From the NCBI GenBank assembly GCA_949284175.1, contig CASDVE010000032.1:1-33869 (forward strand): a stretch of 33,869 bases of DNA, given 5' to 3'. Numbering within the stretch: the stretch's first letter is position 1; every line of letters begins with the position of its first letter. Below the pieces are notes generated by a model. The model was not told the DNA's origin. It ran no database searches and saw only the letters and a program-made list of their open reading frames with translations. Of this stretch, positions 23,615 to 32,228 are shown in pieces. A program made the translations under genes and the position numbers. This DNA is from an uncultured Eubacteriales bacterium (GTDB lineage: Bacteria; Bacillota; Clostridia; Lachnospirales; Lachnospiraceae).

Positions 23615-24778
23615 ATGAATCAATTTACATTAGTTGCACCATGCCATTTTGGGCTTGAGGCAATGTTGAAACGAGAAATACAGGATTTAGGATATGAAAT
23701 CGTAAAAGTAGAAGATGGAAAAGTCAGCTTTTTAGGAGATGCGGATGCCGTTGCTAGGGCGAATATTTTCTTAAGAACCACAGAACGTGTGTTAATACAA
23801 GTTGGTAGATTCAAAGCGTATTCATTTGAAGAGTTGTTTGAAAAAACAAAAGCCCTTCCATGGGAACAGTTTTTAACTGCGGATGCCAAGTTTTGGGTGA
23901 CAAAGGCGACAAGTATTAAAAGTAAATTATATAGCATTCCAGATGTACAATCCATTGTGAAAAAAGCCATGGTGGAGCGAATGAAACAGCGTTATCGCAT
24001 GGAGTGGTTTCCTGAAACAGGTGCATCTTATCCTGTTCGTATTGTTATCTTAAAGGATGAAGTATTAATCGGTCTTGATACTTCAGGAGAGTCCCTTCAT
24101 AAGAGAGGGTATCGAAAGTTGACAAGCAAAGCACCCCTAACAGAAACACTGGCGGCAGCTCTTATTATGCTCACTCCATGGAAAAAAGATCGCATTTTGG
24201 TCGATCCATTTTGTGGAAGTGGTACGTTTCCAATTGAAGCAGCTATGATGGCGGCAAATATGGCACCGGGAATGAATCGTTCTTTCCAAGCCGAGGATTG
24301 GACAAACTTAATTCCGAAAAAAGCATGGTATCGTGGAATGGATGAGGCAAATGATTTGGTAGACTATGATGTAGAAACCAATATTCAAGGATACGATATT
24401 GATGGAAGAATTGTAAAATGTGCAAGAGAAAATGCCAAAGAGGCAGGCGTTGATCATTTAATTCATTTTCAAGAGCGTCCAGTGAGTGGATTGAATAATC
24501 CAAAAAAATATGGATTTATTATCACCAATCCTCCATATGGGGAACGTTTAGAAGAAAAAGAGATGTTGCCAGATCTGTATGAGCAGATTGGAGAAGGATT
24601 TGATCGCCTTGATACATGGTCTAAATTTGTCTTGACATCTTATGAAGATGCAGAGCGTTATATCGGGAAAAAGGCGGATAAAAACCGCAAAATTTATAAT
24701 GGTATGTTGAAAACTTATTATTATCAGTGGATGGGACCAAGACCACCACGTCCAAATAAGGAGAAAGAAAATCGTTGA
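23615..24778 (+). CDS. THUMP-domain RNA guanine methyltransferase (RlmL/YpsC-like)
   Basis: 387 residues. The N-terminal THUMP region (about 1-155) starts FTLVAPCHFGLEAMLKREI. The methyltransferase domain has DTSGESLHKRGYR, VDPFCGSGTFPIEAAMMA (motif I region), GYDIDGRIVKCARENA and the base-flipping IITNPPYGERL, the NPPY motif of N2-guanine methylases. B. subtilis YpsC and the N-terminal half of E. coli RlmL are relatives; the latter makes m2G2445 in 23S rRNA. The exact target here is inferred. Its stop overlaps the TTG start of the protease gene by four bases. Confidence 0.88.
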   Translation: MNQFTLVAPCHFGLEAMLKREIQDLGYEIVKVEDGKVSFLGDADAVARANIFLRTTERVLIQVGRFKAYSFEELFEKTKALPWEQFLTADAKFWVTKATSIKSKLYSIPDVQSIVKKAMVERMKQRYRMEWFPETGASYPVRIVILKDEVLIGLDTSGESLHKRGYRKLTSKAPLTETLAAALIMLTPWKKDRILVDPFCGSGTFPIEAAMMAANMAPGMNRSFQAEDWTNLIPKKAWYRGMDEANDLVDYDVETNIQGYDIDGRIVKCARENAKEAGVDHLIHFQERPVSGLNNPKKYGFIITNPPYGERLEEKEMLPDLYEQIGEGFDRLDTWSKFVLTSYEDAERYIGKKADKNRKIYNGMLKTYYYQWMGPRPPRPNKEKENR

Positions 24779-26472
24779 AACAGCTTATTGTCTATGTCAT
24801 AGGAATTGGAGGCATACTCGTGCTATTTTTATTTCCTTCTTCGGGAGGAAGAAGAGAGTTATTAAAAACAGGGGAAGAGGCTGTCATGAAAGAACAGTTT
24901 TTAGACGCTTATTCTGTTTATGCTAACAAGAGTCCAATTGAAATAGAATTAAAGGATCAGACAAAAGGGAATTGGCTGTTCAAAGAGGAAGAACAAGGAG
25001 AGCCGTTTGTGGATACGGATGGCGTGTTACTCTATCCAGTGGAACAATTAGAGGGATTATTGCATACAAGTGTGATTTTGTATCCAGATGGTACACTTCT
25101 CATTGAACAGGGAAAAAAAGAGATTCAATATGAAAAAGAAGAGATTCGTTGGAAAAAAAATGTTCCTTACATTTCTCTTAGTCAGATCACAAAAGATTTA
25201 AGCTATCAAATACAATGGAATAGAGGAACAAATCAAGTAGAAATACTTGGGAATCCAGATCATGCTTTGCCAGCAAAGTTTGACTTGCGAGAACAACAAA
25301 GAGTGACAAAAGTAAGAGATCAAGGCAAGTATGGAACTTGTTGGGCATTTGGAGCTTTAGGAGCAATGGAAAGTGTGTTATTACCAGAAGAACGCCTTTG
25401 TTTGGCACCAGATCACATGACAAAACATAGTGGTTTTTATTTAACGGAAGAAGAAGGCGGTGCCTATAATATGTCTATCGCCTACTTAGCATCGTGGAGA
25501 GGTCCAGTGTTGGAAGAAGACGATCCCTATGGAGATGGATACTCACCGAAATATCTAGCACCAGTGAAACATTTAGAAGAGGCAGTGCTTTTACCATCGA
25601 AAGACTATGAAGCCATAAAAAGAGCTGTATTTTTATATGGAGGTGTGGAAACAAATATTTTTACATCGTTAAAGAGTGCCTCTAGTTGGTCGCAATATTA
25701 TAATCAAGAAACCTATGCCTATTATTTTAATGGAAATTTAAAGCCAAACCATGATGTTGTCATTGTTGGTTGGGATGATCATTATCCAAAAGAAAACTTT
25801 ACAAAGACACCAGAAGGGGATGGTGCTTTTATATGCAAAAATAGCTGGGGAACCGAGTTTGGAGAGGAAGGATATTTTTACGTATCCTATTATGATTCTG
25901 TTGTTGGAACAAACAACGTTGTATATACGAAAATAGAGTCCCCAGATAACTTTGACAATATTTATCAAACGGATGAGCTAGGATGGGTCGGACAGATTGG
26001 ATATGACAGAGAAGACGCATGGTTTTCCAATGTCTATACGGCAAAAGGAGATGAGCTTTTAGAAGCGGTTTCCTTTTATGCCACTATGCCGGATACTTCT
26101 TATGAAGTTTACGTCGTTCCACATTTTTATACCGAGGATTCCTTACAAGAGAGAAGGAAAGTGGCAGAAGGGACATTTGAGCAAGCTGGATACTATACGG
26201 TGAGATTGACAGAGCAAGTGCCGTTAACAAAAGGACAAAGATATGCCGTTGTTGTAAAAATTCATACGAAAGGTGCTGTCCAGCCAGTTGCCATTGAATA
26301 TCATAAAGATATTAGGACTTCTACCTTCACTACCAGTCATGGAGAAGGCTATATTAGTTTGTATGGTGTTGATTGGACAAGATTGGAAACGAAGCAAAAC
26401 AGCAATGTGTGTTTAAAAGCGTTTACAACCAATAAAGAAACGCTAGAAGAAAATCGAGTGGATATACAATAA
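24775..26472 (+). CDS. exported papain-like (C1A) cysteine protease
   Basis: 565 residues. Residues 4-22 are a hydrophobic export or anchor helix. Residues ~80-158 resemble a copper amine oxidase N-terminal-like domain (beta strands around LYPDGTLLIEQGKKE and VPYISLSQI). The papain domain follows: Gln183 of the oxyanion hole, Cys189 (GTCWAFGALGAME), His326 (NHDVVIVGWDDHY) and Asn356 (CKNSWGTEFGEEGYF). A C-terminal beta-sandwich of the lectin-like type seen in clostridial C1A proteases covers about 395-550. The start is TTG 24775 inside the preceding stop, with AAGGAGA ten bases upstream. It is not linked in function to the methylase before it or rdgB after it. Confidence 0.87.
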   Translation: MKQLIVYVIGIGGILVLFLFPSSGGRRELLKTGEEAVMKEQFLDAYSVYANKSPIEIELKDQTKGNWLFKEEEQGEPFVDTDGVLLYPVEQLEGLLHTSVILYPDGTLLIEQGKKEIQYEKEEIRWKKNVPYISLSQITKDLSYQIQWNRGTNQVEILGNPDHALPAKFDLREQQRVTKVRDQGKYGTCWAFGALGAMESVLLPEERLCLAPDHMTKHSGFYLTEEEGGAYNMSIAYLASWRGPVLEEDDPYGDGYSPKYLAPVKHLEEAVLLPSKDYEAIKRAVFLYGGVETNIFTSLKSASSWSQYYNQETYAYYFNGNLKPNHDVVIVGWDDHYPKENFTKTPEGDGAFICKNSWGTEFGEEGYFYVSYYDSVVGTNNVVYTKIESPDNFDNIYQTDELGWVGQIGYDREDAWFSNVYTAKGDELLEAVSFYATMPDTSYEVYVVPHFYTEDSLQERRKVAEGTFEQAGYYTVRLTEQVPLTKGQRYAVVVKIHTKGAVQPVAIEYHKDIRTSTFTTSHGEGYISLYGVDWTRLETKQNSNVCLKAFTTNKETLEENRVDIQ

Positions 26473-26480
26473 GGAGAAAA

Positions 26481-27077
26481 ATGATGAATAAGAAGTTAGT
26501 GTTTGCCACAGGAAATGAAGGAAAAATGAAAGAGGTTCGTTCTATTTTAAAAGACTGTGGTTATGATATTTTATCAATGAAAGAAGCAGGAATTGACATT
26601 GATATTGAAGAAAATGGAACAACTTTTGAAGAAAATGCTCTGATCAAAGCAAGAGCAGTTTTTGAGCATTGCAAAGATGTGGATGTTGTTTTAGCGGATG
26701 ATTCTGGATTAGAAGTGGATTATCTCGATAAAGCACCAGGTGTATATTCCGCGCGTTTTATGGGAGAAGATACGCCTTATTCCGTTAAGAATAACGAGAT
26801 TATAAAACGATTAGAAGGGGTGGAAGAAGAAAAACGCACCGCAAGATTTGTCTGTGTCATTGCAGGAGTATTTGCAGATGGCACAACTTGTACTACAAGA
26901 GGTACCATTGAAGGAATCATCGGATATGAAGAAAGAGGAGAGAATGGATTTGGTTATGATCCGATCTTTTTCCTTCCAGAAAAAGGACGTTCCACAGCAG
27001 AACTTGATGAAGAAGAAAAAAATGCGATTAGTCATAGAGGAAAAGCGTTAAGAGAAATGGCGAACAAACTTAGATAA
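26481..27077 (+). CDS. rdgB: XTP/dITP diphosphatase (Ham1/RdgB)
   Basis: 198-residue nucleotide pool sanitising enzyme that hydrolyses dITP, XTP and ITP to monophosphates. LVFATGNEGKMKEVRSIL, ENGTTFEENALIKARA, LADDSGLEVDYL, PGVYSARFMG, GENGFGYDPIF and AISHRGKALREM are the family motifs in order. Two ATG codons start the frame (26481 and 26484); AAGGAG is better spaced for the second. It is followed at 12 nt by a phosphoesterase gene, a pairing often seen in Firmicutes. Confidence 0.96.
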   Translation: MMNKKLVFATGNEGKMKEVRSILKDCGYDILSMKEAGIDIDIEENGTTFEENALIKARAVFEHCKDVDVVLADDSGLEVDYLDKAPGVYSARFMGEDTPYSVKNNEIIKRLEGVEEEKRTARFVCVIAGVFADGTTCTTRGTIEGIIGYEERGENGFGYDPIFFLPEKGRSTAELDEEEKNAISHRGKALREMANKLR

Positions 27078-27089
27078 GGAGATGTGCCC

Positions 27090-27602
27090 ATGAAAATATT
27101 AGTAGTCAGCGATTCCCATGGGAGAGATGATGATGTAAAAGGGGTTATGGAACAAGTAAAAGACTTTGATATGCTGATTCACTGCGGAGATGTAGAAGGT
27201 GGAGAAGACTATATTCGGGCTCTTACAGAGAAACCAGTGATCATGGTTGCAGGAAACAATGATTTTCGTTCCGATTTGCCATCAAAGGAGATTGTGGAAA
27301 TAGAAGATTATAAAATCTTAGTGACCCATGGACATCAATTTTATGTGAATTTTGGGGTTGGGAATCTGGAAGATTATTGTCGCCAAAATAATATACAAGT
27401 AGCTATGTTTGGACATACCCATAAGCCATATTTACAAATAGAAGAAGATTTAACCATTTTAAATCCGGGAAGTATCTCCTATCCAAGACAATCGGATCAA
27501 AAACAAACATTTTTGATTATGGAAATTGACAAAGATGGAGAAGCTCACTATTCTCATGGTATCTATAAAGGGACAACAAAAAAAGGCTGGCTTGGATGGT
27601 AA
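27090..27602 (+). CDS. YfcE/MJ0936-family metallophosphoesterase
   Basis: 170-residue calcineurin-type phosphodiesterase. Metal motifs: VVSDSHGRDDD, IHCGDVEGGE, VAGNNDFRSD, LVTHGHQFYV and MFGHTHKPYL, ending LNPGSISYPR. Homologues (YfcE, YsnB) cleave model phosphodiesters; the natural substrate is uncertain. I use ATG 27090, eight bases after AAGGAG; a GTG at 27084 is too close to that site. It follows rdgB, as ysnB does in B. subtilis. Confidence 0.93.
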   Translation: MKILVVSDSHGRDDDVKGVMEQVKDFDMLIHCGDVEGGEDYIRALTEKPVIMVAGNNDFRSDLPSKEIVEIEDYKILVTHGHQFYVNFGVGNLEDYCRQNNIQVAMFGHTHKPYLQIEEDLTILNPGSISYPRQSDQKQTFLIMEIDKDGEAHYSHGIYKGTTKKGWLGW

Positions 27603-27641
27603 AAGCATTTTAATATAGAAGAAAATAAAAGGAGAAACAGT

Positions 27642-29315
27642 TTGAAAAAGGGAGAAATTTTAGAAGGCTGGATTAAACATACAGAGTTTCCAAATAAGGG
27701 AACCACAGAAGTGGAAGATAGAAAGTTTGCAATCAAAGGTGTTATTGAAGGACAAAAAGTTAAGTTTGCAATTACGAAACTTCGAAAAGGAAAGGCACAG
27801 GGAAGATTATTAGAGGTGGTAGAAAAATCACCACTAGAAGATGCAGAACCAAAATGTCCTCATTTTGGACTTTGTGGTGGTTGTTCTTACCAGACCATGA
27901 GTTATGAAAATCAGTTAAAAGTAAAGGAAAGCCATGTAAAACAACTATTAGATGACGTGATAAAAGAACCTTATACATGGGAAGGAATTATTGGAAGTCC
28001 AAACGCTTGGGAATATCGTAATAAAATGGAGTTTTCCTTTGGTGATGAATATAAAGACGGGCCTTTGGCTCTTGGAATGCACAAAAAAAATAGTATGTTT
28101 GACCTAGTAACGGTGACAGAATGTCAAATCGTAGCAAAAGATTATCGAGAGATTCTAAAGGCCACACTTTCTTATTTTACAGAAAAAGGAAATCATTATT
28201 ATCATAAAATGACCCATGTTGGAAGTTTAAGACATCTTGTAGTAAGACGTTCCATTACAACAGGAGATCTTTTGATCAATCTTGTGACAACGACACAAGA
28301 AGAACTTGACACACAAGGATATGTGGACACCTTGAAAAACCTCTCATTAGAAGGTAAAATCGTAGGCATCCTTCATACATTAAACGATGGCGTTGGTGAT
28401 GTGGTAAAAAGTGATGAAACAAAACTGCTCTATGGACAAGATTACTTTTATGAAAATATTTTAGGGTTGCAGTTTAAAATTACACCATTCTCCTTTTTCC
28501 AAACCAATACCATGGGAGCAGAAGTTTTATATGAAAAAGCGAGAAGCTATGTAGGAGAAACAAAGGATAAGGTGATCTTTGATTTATATAGTGGAACGGG
28601 AACGATTGCTCAAATGCTTGCACCTGTTGCTAAAAAAGTGGTAGGTGTAGAAATCGTAGAAGAAGCGGTGGAATCAGCAAAAGAAAATGCAACATTAAAT
28701 CAACTGGATAATTGTGAGTTCATCGCAGGAGATGTGCTAAAAGTCATTGATGGCATTAAAGAAAAACCAGATTTCATCGTGCTAGATCCACCAAGAGATG
28801 GAATCCATCCAAAGGCAATCGAAAAGATAATTGATTATGGAGTGGATTCTATGGTGTATATTAGCTGTAAGCCAACAAGCCTTGCAAGAGATTTAGAAGT
28901 GTTGCAGGAAAGAGGGTATCGAGTGGTGAAAGGATGTTGTGTGGATATGTTTTCCCAGACTTGTCATGTGGAGACGGTAGTACTGCTTTCCCACAAAAAG
29001 CCAGACGGACATATCAACGTAAAAGTTGAGTTTGGCGAGGGTGAGGGAAAAGTTCCGCTTGATAACATCGCTAAAAGAGCCGAAACATACAAGCCCAAAG
29101 AGCGAGTGACCTACAAAATGATAAAGGAGTACATAGAAGATAAATACGGCTTCAAAGTACATACCGCATATATCGCAGAGGTAAAAAGAGATTTGGGCTT
29201 GCCGATGTACGATGCTCCTAATGCGGTAGAAGAATTGAAACAGTCGAGGAAGCATCCGACAGCGGAGAAAGTGGAAGCCATAAAGGATGCATTGAAGCAT
29301 TTTGAAGTGGTTTAA
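27642..29315 (+). CDS. rlmD: 23S rRNA m5U methyltransferase RlmD with element-supplied C-terminus
   Basis: 557 residues, about 100 more than usual. A TRAM domain (1-60) and an iron-sulfur motif (Cys72, Cys78, Cys81 in KCPHFGLCGGCSYQ) come first. The SAM domain has DLYSGTGTIAQML, VLDPPRDGIHP and the catalytic Cys409 (VYISCKPTSLARDL). The family normally ends soon after CHVETV. Here CATGTGGAGACGGTA (residues 442-446) is one copy of a 15-bp repeat whose partner lies at 32229. Residues 447-557 belong to an integrated element: a domain with YKMIKEYIEDKYGFKVHTAY and GLPMYDAPNAVEELKQ. Removing the element in frame would give a 457-residue protein, the normal length. The start is TTG 27642 with AAAGGAG. 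The active site is intact, so the enzyme is probably functional. Confidence 0.93.
   Translation: MKKGEILEGWIKHTEFPNKGTTEVEDRKFAIKGVIEGQKVKFAITKLRKGKAQGRLLEVVEKSPLEDAEPKCPHFGLCGGCSYQTMSYENQLKVKESHVKQLLDDVIKEPYTWEGIIGSPNAWEYRNKMEFSFGDEYKDGPLALGMHKKNSMFDLVTVTECQIVAKDYREILKATLSYFTEKGNHYYHKMTHVGSLRHLVVRRSITTGDLLINLVTTTQEELDTQGYVDTLKNLSLEGKIVGILHTLNDGVGDVVKSDETKLLYGQDYFYENILGLQFKITPFSFFQTNTMGAEVLYEKARSYVGETKDKVIFDLYSGTGTIAQMLAPVAKKVVGVEIVEEAVESAKENATLNQLDNCEFIAGDVLKVIDGIKEKPDFIVLDPPRDGIHPKAIEKIIDYGVDSMVYISCKPTSLARDLEVLQERGYRVVKGCCVDMFSQTCHVETVVLLSHKKPDGHINVKVEFGEGEGKVPLDNIAKRAETYKPKERVTYKMIKEYIEDKYGFKVHTAYIAEVKRDLGLPMYDAPNAVEELKQSRKHPTAEKVEAIKDALKHFEVV
28965..28979 (+). repeat. left attachment site in rlmD
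   Basis: CATGTGGAGACGGTA, identical to 32229-32243 and in the same reading frame (His-Val-Glu-Thr-Val). Bases on both sides differ between the copies, so the repeat is exactly 15 bp. Confidence 0.8.
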
Positions 29316-29405
29316 TAATGATGAGCGTATCATTAAAAATAGTGGTACGCTTTTCTTTAAAACATTTGGGAAGCAATATATAAGTGCTGAATATGATAAC
29401 TTCTC

Positions 29406-29428
29406 GGAATCTCAATGAATGAGATTCC
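29406..29428. other. perfect hairpin downstream of rlmD
   Basis: GGAATCTCA pairs with TGAGATTCC around ATGAA. It lies in the 235-nt interval 29316-29550, which otherwise shows only a weak terminator-like repeat just after the rlmD stop (AGCGTA / TACGCT, 29333-29363) and no gene. Confidence 0.5.
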
Positions 29429-29543
29429 ACCTGAAACTTGACACCTGAATATCGTGCAGGAAAAGAAATTTACGAAAAATGGACATAAACATTGGACATA
29501 GCTGGTACTATGCCTTGAAAAATCTTATGCAATCGTTTAAAAT

Positions 29544-29575
29544 ATCATTATTAGGCGGCTAATCCTAATAATGAT
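29544..29575 (-). terminator. 12-bp inverted repeat at the end of the DDE transposase
   Basis: ATCATTATTAGG (29544-29555) pairs perfectly with CCTAATAATGAT (29564-29575) around CGGCTAAT, spanning the transposase stop codon. It may be a terminator or part of the insertion-sequence end. Confidence 0.5.
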
Positions 29576-30390
29576 TCTCGAAATGCCTCAACTGATGGCA
29601 TTTCCCAGGCATCAAGGTGTTGCAGCATCATGATGCTGTAGAGGCGGCAGTACCACATCTTAGTCGAGCGGTGTCTGCCGTCTTCTAATTTATAGTCCTC
29701 TTTCTCCCGTTTGTTGGAGCGTTCTACGGAAGTTCTTCCATCATATTCCTTTTCCCATGCTTTGCTGTCCCTTGGCGGTATGTTAAATAACCTTGGATTA
29801 TCATCAGTGAAAATGTGTACAGTCCTGCCGTATTTCGCCGGTGAACAGGGATGCTCACAGAAACAGCCGCGCTGCCGGTTCGCTTTTGGACACCGGTATT
29901 TTGCGCGGTGCTTGGCGGCTTCATATCCATCCTTGTGCATACGTAAGCCCATCTTACAGATAGGGACGCCGTCATCATCAATGGTGAAATCATCCTTATA
30001 AGTGAAATGTCCGGTATGTCCTGGATTTAGGTCGATAAAAGGCGTGATATTTTCCCGTCTGCAGTATTCATAGACAGCGTAAGCATCGTGAGCAGAATCC
30101 AGGAGGAGCTTTTCAATGCGAAATTCCTTAAGATATGCTTTCATGGTGAAAAACGAATGGAGAAAGGAAAGCATGTCATGTCGGGAAGCCCGTTCCAAAA
30201 GCGGGAATACAGGAAGATCACTATGGGAATCGGAAGCCACATACATGTAGAGGTGGTAACCGAAGAAATAGCATTCCCGGTGGGAGTCCCAGCCCCAGTT
30301 GCAGTCGGGCTGAGAATAGTGCCGTTTGCAGTTACAGGAAGGGCATCCTTTCTCCTTGCAGTCACAGATCCGCTTTTTTCGCTGCTGTGC
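29551..30390 (-). pseudogene. truncated DDE transposase
   Basis: About 280 codons of the C-terminal part of a DDE transposase (IS4/IS1182-like superfamily; exact family not assigned). GWDSHRECYFFGYHLYMY precedes LLLDSAHDAYAVYEY with the second aspartate, and TSVERSNKREKEDYKLEDGR carries the final glutamate. A Cys-rich segment (CDCKEKGCPSCNCKRHYSQ) comes first. The open frame continues to 30486, but its first ~30 codons are antisense to the recombinase fragment, so the true sequence is cut at about 30385-30400. The N-terminal half of the enzyme is missing. GC content is clearly higher than in the host genes. Confidence 0.75.
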
Positions 30391-31010
30391 GGCAGTACGG
30401 ACAACCGTATCGCAGAAAGGTATGGTCAAAATACGGACAGAAACAAGCAGTGTGGCGATGTGACAACCGTTTAAAGCACGGTTCAAAACGGTGTAAGCAT
30501 TCCCCTACCCTAAAGGAAAAAACGCTCCATGAAGCGATTATGACAGCAATAGGTAGCGTGGTGGAAGATCAGGGAGAATTTGTACAGGCATTCAGAGAGA
30601 ATGTTATTCGAATCATAGGAAGTCATTCAGCAGACAAAAATCCTGCAGAGTATGATGAGCAAATCGAGAAACTACAAAAAAAGATGCTAGATCTGATCGA
30701 GGAAAGTGCAGGAAATCAGACTACAGATGCGGATTTTGATAAAGAATATCGCATCATAGCAGAGCAGATGAAAGAGCTGAAAAAGCAGAAAGCAAAGGAT
30801 ATAAAGGAATGTCAACTGGCAGATGCTTATGAACAGCGAGTGCAAAACATGGAGCAGTATATCAAAAAGACCAGCTATCTCAAACGAGAGTTTGATGATG
30901 AACTAGTGCGAAGTCTTATGAAAATGATAAGAGTTATCAATGAGAATAAAATAGAACTTCACTTCCAATCTGGAATATTAATCACACAATGGCTGAGTAA
31001 CGAGGAATAA
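30390..31010 (+). pseudogene. C-terminal fragment of a large serine recombinase
   Basis: About 205 codons. Part of the recombinase zinc-ribbon (GQPYRRKVWSKYG, WRCDNRLKHGSKRCKHSPTL, the second cysteine pair) is followed by the long coiled coil (EYDEQIEKLQKKMLDLIEE... MKELKKQKAKDIKE) and the C-terminal segment ending MKMIRVINENKIELHFQSG. The N-terminal catalytic serine domain and the first zinc cysteines are gone; the break falls where the inverted DDE transposase begins. In full elements this enzyme drives integration, and its gene normally lies near one att site. A GTG at 30387 starts the open frame, but there is no ribosome site, so it is unlikely to be made. Confidence 0.85.
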
Positions 31011-31026
31011 ATACATAAAGAAAGAT

Positions 31027-31060
31027 ACAGAAACCATCACTAGCTTGGTGGTTTCTGTGT
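31027..31060 (+). terminator. hairpin after the recombinase fragment
   Basis: ACAGAAACCATCA (31027-31039) pairs with TGGTGGTTTCTGT (31046-31058) with one mismatch. No real T run follows, so termination strength is doubtful. Confidence 0.5.
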
Positions 31061-31098
31061 TAAAAACACGAACTGTTTGTGAATGAAACGTAGCAGAG

Positions 31099-31127
31099 TT
31101 GCAGATAAGTAGTGAGTGTGGTATAAT
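31099..31127 (+). promoter_or_regulatory. promoter of the Rpn-type nuclease gene
   Basis: TTGCAG at 31099-31104, 17-nt spacer, extended TGTGGTATAAT (TATAAT at 31122-31127), 38 nt before the start. Confidence 0.75.
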
Positions 31128-31164
31128 AAGGCACAGAAAACAGGCATAGAAAGGAAGTGCAGAA

Positions 31165-31989
31165 ATGGAGGAAAACCAAACAGTTCTAGAGCAAGAACTA
31201 ATAGAGCAAGGGTTTAAAAAGGAAGATCTCGAACGTCTGCGTAAGTTCCGCCTGATGGATGACGATTTTATGTCCAAGTGTTTTGAGGATAATATAGAGT
31301 GTACCGAGTTAGTGGTTCAGATTGTGCTGAATCGAGATGATTTGAAAATCGAGCAGGTTCATACACAGCATCAAATCAAAAGTTTGCAGGGGCGTTCCAT
31401 TATCCTTGATATCTATGCAATGGATAAGCAAGGCAAACGATACAATATAGAAATCCAGAGGGCTGACCGAGGTGCTGTTCCTAAAAGAGCCAGATACCAC
31501 AGCAGTGTGATTGATTCAAACACAATTAATGCAAAACAGAATTATGATAAACTACCAGAAACTTATGTGATTTTCATAACAGAAAATGATGTTCTGAAAA
31601 AGAACTTATCGATTTATCATATCGATCGTGTGATTCAGGAAACTGGTGAGTATTTTGGTGACGAAGCACATATCATATATGTAAACGGTGCGTATCAAGA
31701 TGATACTCCGTTGGGCGTTCTTATGAAAGATTTTTCATGCACAAATCCAGAGGATATGTATTACAAAGTATTATATGAGAGAGTAAAACATTTCAAGGCA
31801 ACAAAGGAAGGAGTGGCTACAATGTGTAAGATGATGGAAGATATGCGAAACGAAGCTGCCGAAGAAGCTGTAAAAGAAACAGCAAGTAAGTTACTTCTAT
31901 TGGAAAAGTGGTCTTGTGAGAAAGTAGCTGAATACACTAACATTCCATTGGAGGAAGTCAAGAAGCTGGCAAAAGAAATTGGAGCATAA
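31165..31989 (+). CDS. Rpn-family PD-(D/E)XK nuclease / putative transposase
   Basis: 274 residues of the PF12784-type family (recombination-promoting nuclease, often annotated as transposase). The nuclease core is visible: Asp82 in IILDIYAMD, then Glu96 and Gln98 in YNIEIQR, the D-x13-E-x-Q form of PD-(D/E)XK. LRKFRLMDDDFMSKCFEDN opens the domain. The C-terminal ~45 residues are helical with a short conserved tail (VAEYTNIPLEEVKKLAKEIG). E. coli RpnA is an endonuclease that promotes RecA-independent recombination; activity here is inferred. AAGGAAG precedes the ATG. It has a promoter and a terminator of its own and is the only apparently intact gene in the element remnant. Confidence 0.88.
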   Translation: MEENQTVLEQELIEQGFKKEDLERLRKFRLMDDDFMSKCFEDNIECTELVVQIVLNRDDLKIEQVHTQHQIKSLQGRSIILDIYAMDKQGKRYNIEIQRADRGAVPKRARYHSSVIDSNTINAKQNYDKLPETYVIFITENDVLKKNLSIYHIDRVIQETGEYFGDEAHIIYVNGAYQDDTPLGVLMKDFSCTNPEDMYYKVLYERVKHFKATKEGVATMCKMMEDMRNEAAEEAVKETASKLLLLEKWSCEKVAEYTNIPLEEVKKLAKEIGA

Positions 31990-32030
31990 CATTTAATTAT
32001 GCTGAATTGAAAACAGATACTGTTAAAACG

Positions 32031-32070
32031 AAAGCTCTTGAGCTTATACTGGCTCAAGGGTTTTCTTTTT
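32031..32070 (+). terminator. terminator of the Rpn-type gene
   Basis: AAAGCTCTTGAGC (32031-32043) pairs with GCTCAAGGGTTTT (32052-32064), including G-U pairs, followed by CTTTTT. Confidence 0.8.
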
Positions 32071-32228
32071 GACATTATTGGTTTGAAGAATTCAAGGGGT
32101 AGAAACCACTTGTTTTCTCTGCTATAATATCAAAGGAAAATTTTAAGATTATCCGTTATTTACTTGAAAATAGGGCTTCCGCTAAGGACGAATTCTGCTT
32201 TTTTAGAATCTGAATCGTACACTCTACA

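Noticed and set aside
30387..30486. N-terminal part of the minus-strand transposase frame (residues 1-30).
   Set aside because: It is antisense to recombinase zinc-ribbon codons and has no transposase character; it is an open frame created by the junction.
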